In this document: positions 14,216 to 16,250 of the stretch, in pieces
Position numbering within the stretch: the stretch's first letter is position 1
Layout of the letters: each line of letters starts with the position of its first letter
Assembly: GCA_910578605.1 (NCBI GenBank)
Contig: CAJTQG010000058.1
Coordinates: 1 to 16,250 of the forward strand
Source of the DNA: an uncultured Lachnospiraceae bacterium
GTDB lineage: Bacteria; Bacillota; Clostridia; Lachnospirales; Lachnospiraceae
Direction of reading: 5' to 3'
DNA: 16,250 bases
Made by a program: the position numbers and the translations under genes
The notes under the pieces: generated by a model
What the model was told of the DNA's origin: nothing
The model's database searches: none
The model's input: the letters and a program-made list of their open reading frames with translations, nothing else

Positions 14216-15694
14216 CTGCTCCCTGCTCCTGCGTCTGCTCTCGTTTGACCTTTCCAACCTTACTTTTCTGGCACAAACAGGGCAATATTTTGATATGGCA
14301 GAGCCGGGGACGTATTCAACGCCACATACCGTACAATGTTTAGCGGGTAACGCTGTCCACCGCTTTGTAGGTGTGATATGTAATTCATCGACAAAGCCGA
14401 TGAATTTATAGCAAATCTTTATTTTCTGTTTCACTGTTCCGTCTGCCATCTTCTCACGCTCCGAAACAAATATCTTGTCTATCAGCGCATTTACAACCGT
14501 TGCGTCCAGTTCCTTTAAACCTTGATAGTTGCGGATAAGGGAGAGGAAGTCACGGATTCCCTGCGATTTCTCATAGCTTTCGTTGAGCGTTTCCGTTACA
14601 TCTTTCAGCCTTGATTCGGTTTCAAGCTGTTCTTTTTGGTATTTCTCCGACATCATCTCAAAATTTCGTTCGGTGATACGCCCCATGACCTTATCCTCGT
14701 AAAGAGAGGAAAACAGCCTGTCAAGCTCCGCAAGGCGTTTGTTCAGCTTCTTTTGTTCTTTCTCCAATGCTTTCGCCCTGCTCTGGTCTGTTTCCGTAAG
14801 CCGCTTTTCTATGGCTTTTACCGCCTTTTCATCATTTACCGCCATATCCGCAAAACGGTTGATGTCGGCAAGCACGGCGTTGAATAAGTCCCTTGCTTCT
14901 ATGCTGTGTGCGGTACACACGGTACTACCATATCTGCCATAATTATTGCAGTTATATTGTACGCAGTCGATAATGTCGGGGCGTTTCCTCCTGTTAGCAC
15001 TCATAGCCCGCAAAGCGTAACCGCAGTCCGCACACTTGATAACGCCTGCAAAGATATTTTTAAATCCCCCTGCGTTCTGTTCCCGCCTGCGGCTCGTCAT
15101 AAGCTGCTGTACGGTATCAAACTCCGCCTGTGTGACTATGCCCTCATGGGTGTTGGGTATCACTTCCCATTCTTCGGGCAGCCTGTACAGTTTTTTCTTG
15201 CTTTTCATGCTGACGGCAACCCGCCTGTAACCGACAAGGTTCCCTGCATAGACGGGGCTTCTTAGGATATTCCTTACGCTGTTGTTGCTCCAGAAATAGC
15301 GTCTGTCCTCGTCCCCCTCAAAATGCCTTTCATATCCTGTCTCCCCTTGCGAAACCGAAAAAGCGGCGGGGCATAAGATATGCTGCTTATTGAGATGCTT
15401 ACGGATTTTTTCAATCCCGTTCCCAGCTAATGCAAGGTCGAATATCTCCCTTACCACATGAGCCACCCTCTCATCTATCAGCAGATGGTTATGGTCGGCA
15501 GGGTCTTTGACATACCCATAGGGCGCATAAGTCGCCATAAATTTCCCCTGCTGAAACCTCGCACGGTATGCAGATTTTATCTTAACTGATATGTCGGCGG
15601 CATACATTTCGTTTAGGATATTGCGGAAAGGCGTGATGTCCATCGCCGATTTATTCAAGGTATCCACGCCGTCATTGACCGCTATATACCTCAC
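13988..15694 (-). pseudogene. Large serine recombinase (DUF4368 type) lacking its catalytic domain
   Basis: Homology starts only at the end of the resolvase domain: YTEVFFPEHNVRYIAVNDGV (from about 15724) continues DTL. The frame closes at a TAA at 15731-15733, so about 100 residues with the nucleophilic serine (LSRDD-type motif) are absent. Remaining parts are the recombinase domain (about residues 40-150), a zinc ribbon with CADCG and later cysteines (about 215-275), a long coiled coil with EKEQKKLNKRLAELD (about 280-390), the DUF4368 region with IDKIFVSEREK, and a second CTVCG...CPVCA finger. After SRRRSREQKR the frame runs about 60 codons into the reductase gene in another phase (SVSRPFCLPLDAAPSCAWDV), so the natural C-terminus is lost or extended. 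Only GTG at 15694 could serve as start, without a ribosome binding site. GC content exceeds that of the host genes. Confidence 0.85.
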
Positions 15695-15773
15695 ATTATG
15701 CTCTGGGAAAAAGACTTCTGTATAATTCCATTAGAGAACATATAGGGAGATACCATATATAAAGAATGAATGA

Positions 15774-15796
15774 GTGAGAAGCCTTTGACCTCTCAC
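15774..15796 (-). terminator. Hairpin downstream of sigma-like gene
   Basis: GTGAGAGG and CTTCTCAC pair on the minus strand (8 bp, one wobble, 7-nt loop) and are followed by TCATTCATTCTTTATAT. The U-tract is interrupted, so termination is plausible but weak. Confidence 0.45.
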
Positions 15797-15827
15797 CCAA
15801 CATCTCACAGAAAAGCAGGCTGCATTG

Positions 15828-16250
15828 TTATAAAACCTTACGCAGCTTCTTACGCAAATGAGCCAATCTCGCATAGACAGCCCCCACCGTCAAATGCACA
15901 AGCGGGGCAATCTCCTTTGTGGAATATCCCTGCATTTTCAGCAGGACGATTTGTAATGTACGCCTGTCCACTGTGACTAATGCAAAATACAGCGTTTCGC
16001 TCTCAATCTCATCCAATAAATCCATTACCGTCCTTATCTCTGCCTGTTTCTCCCTGACCGCCATTTCCTCAAGGTATTCTCCGAAGTCGCTCATCCATCG
16101 GTAAAACCTCCTGTTGGAATTAAAATCTGCCCTGTCGTCTGTGCGGATTTGCTCAATGACCGCCTCATCAACGCCGTACTCACGCAGAACCTTTTCCTCG
16201 GCTTCTTTCCAGATACGCCATTTCCTGTCCTCACGTCCGTGGTTATATGC
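15828..16250 (-). CDS. Mobile-element sigma-70-like (region 4) protein, 5' end outside window
   Basis: The frame is open from the right edge to a TAA at 15828 (140 codons). The C-terminal part reads YFALVTVDRRTLQIVLLKMQ, then GYSTKEIAPLVHLTVGAVYARL and AHLRKKLRKVL, a sigma region 4 helix-turn-helix that would bind a -35 element. Upstream residues HGREDRKWRIWKEAEEKVLR...SNRRFYRWMSDFGEYLEEMA match small sigma-like proteins carried by Lachnospiraceae conjugative elements. An internal ATG at 16094 exists (MSDFG), but clear coding sequence extends past it. Such proteins are usually found just upstream of a recombinase, as here. It lacks an obvious region 2 in the visible part, so whether it works as a true sigma factor is unknown. 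Confidence 0.75.
   Translation of the reverse strand, partial: AYNHGREDRKWRIWKEAEEKVLREYGVDEAVIEQIRTDDRADFNSNRRFYRWMSDFGEYLEEMAVREKQAEIRTVMDLLDEIESETLYFALVTVDRRTLQIVLLKMQGYSTKEIAPLVHLTVGAVYARLAHLRKKLRKVL

Noticed and set aside
14636..15265. Plus-strand open frames within the recombinase region
   Set aside because: They are antisense to strong recombinase, coiled-coil and zinc-ribbon coding sequence; long complementary frames are expected in this more GC-rich DNA.

Overview
The window looks like a chromosomal stretch from a low-GC Gram-positive bacterium of the Clostridia, most likely a Lachnospiraceae-type gut anaerobe. The support is AT-rich intergenic DNA, AGGAGG-type ribosome binding sites, a leucine T-box in front of leuS, and a mobile-element recombinase of the DUF4368 type common in that group. 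This placement is inference from gene style; no rRNA or tRNA gene is present to confirm it.

Left part (1-2184, minus strand): the 5' end of a TcdA/ThiF-type gene runs off the window. Before it lie rarA (AAA+ ATPase) and a macro-domain ADP-ribose hydrolase. A hairpin terminator at 2333-2374 separates these from 2429-4223, an eroding cassette on the same strand. That cassette holds an intact SAM methyltransferase with a good promoter, a pyridoxamine-phosphate-oxidase-like pseudogene (5'-truncated, in-frame stop), an intact SdpI-like membrane protein, and a GNAT acetyltransferase pseudogene with an internal, frame-breaking deletion. A hypothetical gene on the minus strand (4335-4775) follows.

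Middle (5054-6809, plus strand): an alpha/beta-hydrolase-like protein and an RsmH-family 16S rRNA methyltransferase that lies outside any cell-division cluster and has variant motifs. These converge on a minus-strand series: Nudix ADP-ribose pyrophosphatase (6850-7413), thioredoxin (7677-7991), AMP-forming acyl-CoA synthetase (8061-9695) and leuS (9728-12148).

The leuS leader is the richest regulatory region. It contains a leucine-type T-box (specifier CUC, AGAGTGGTACCGCGG antiterminator sequence, long terminator). Further upstream is a 51-bp tandem duplication. Three extended -10 boxes sit exactly 51 bp apart, at the start of and within the duplicated block, and each repeat unit encodes an RNA hairpin. 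leuS and the acyl-CoA synthetase are only 32 bp apart, so the T-box probably controls both.

Right part (13074-16250): a small BspA-type leucine-rich-repeat protein (plus strand), then a decayed mobile-element junction. A large serine recombinase has lost its catalytic domain. Its 3' end runs out of frame into the remaining 3' part of an NADPH-dependent FMN reductase-like gene, so an element end appears to lie inside that host gene. A mobile-element-type sigma-70-like gene continues past the window edge. Base composition is visibly more GC-rich from about 14200 onward, in line with transfer.
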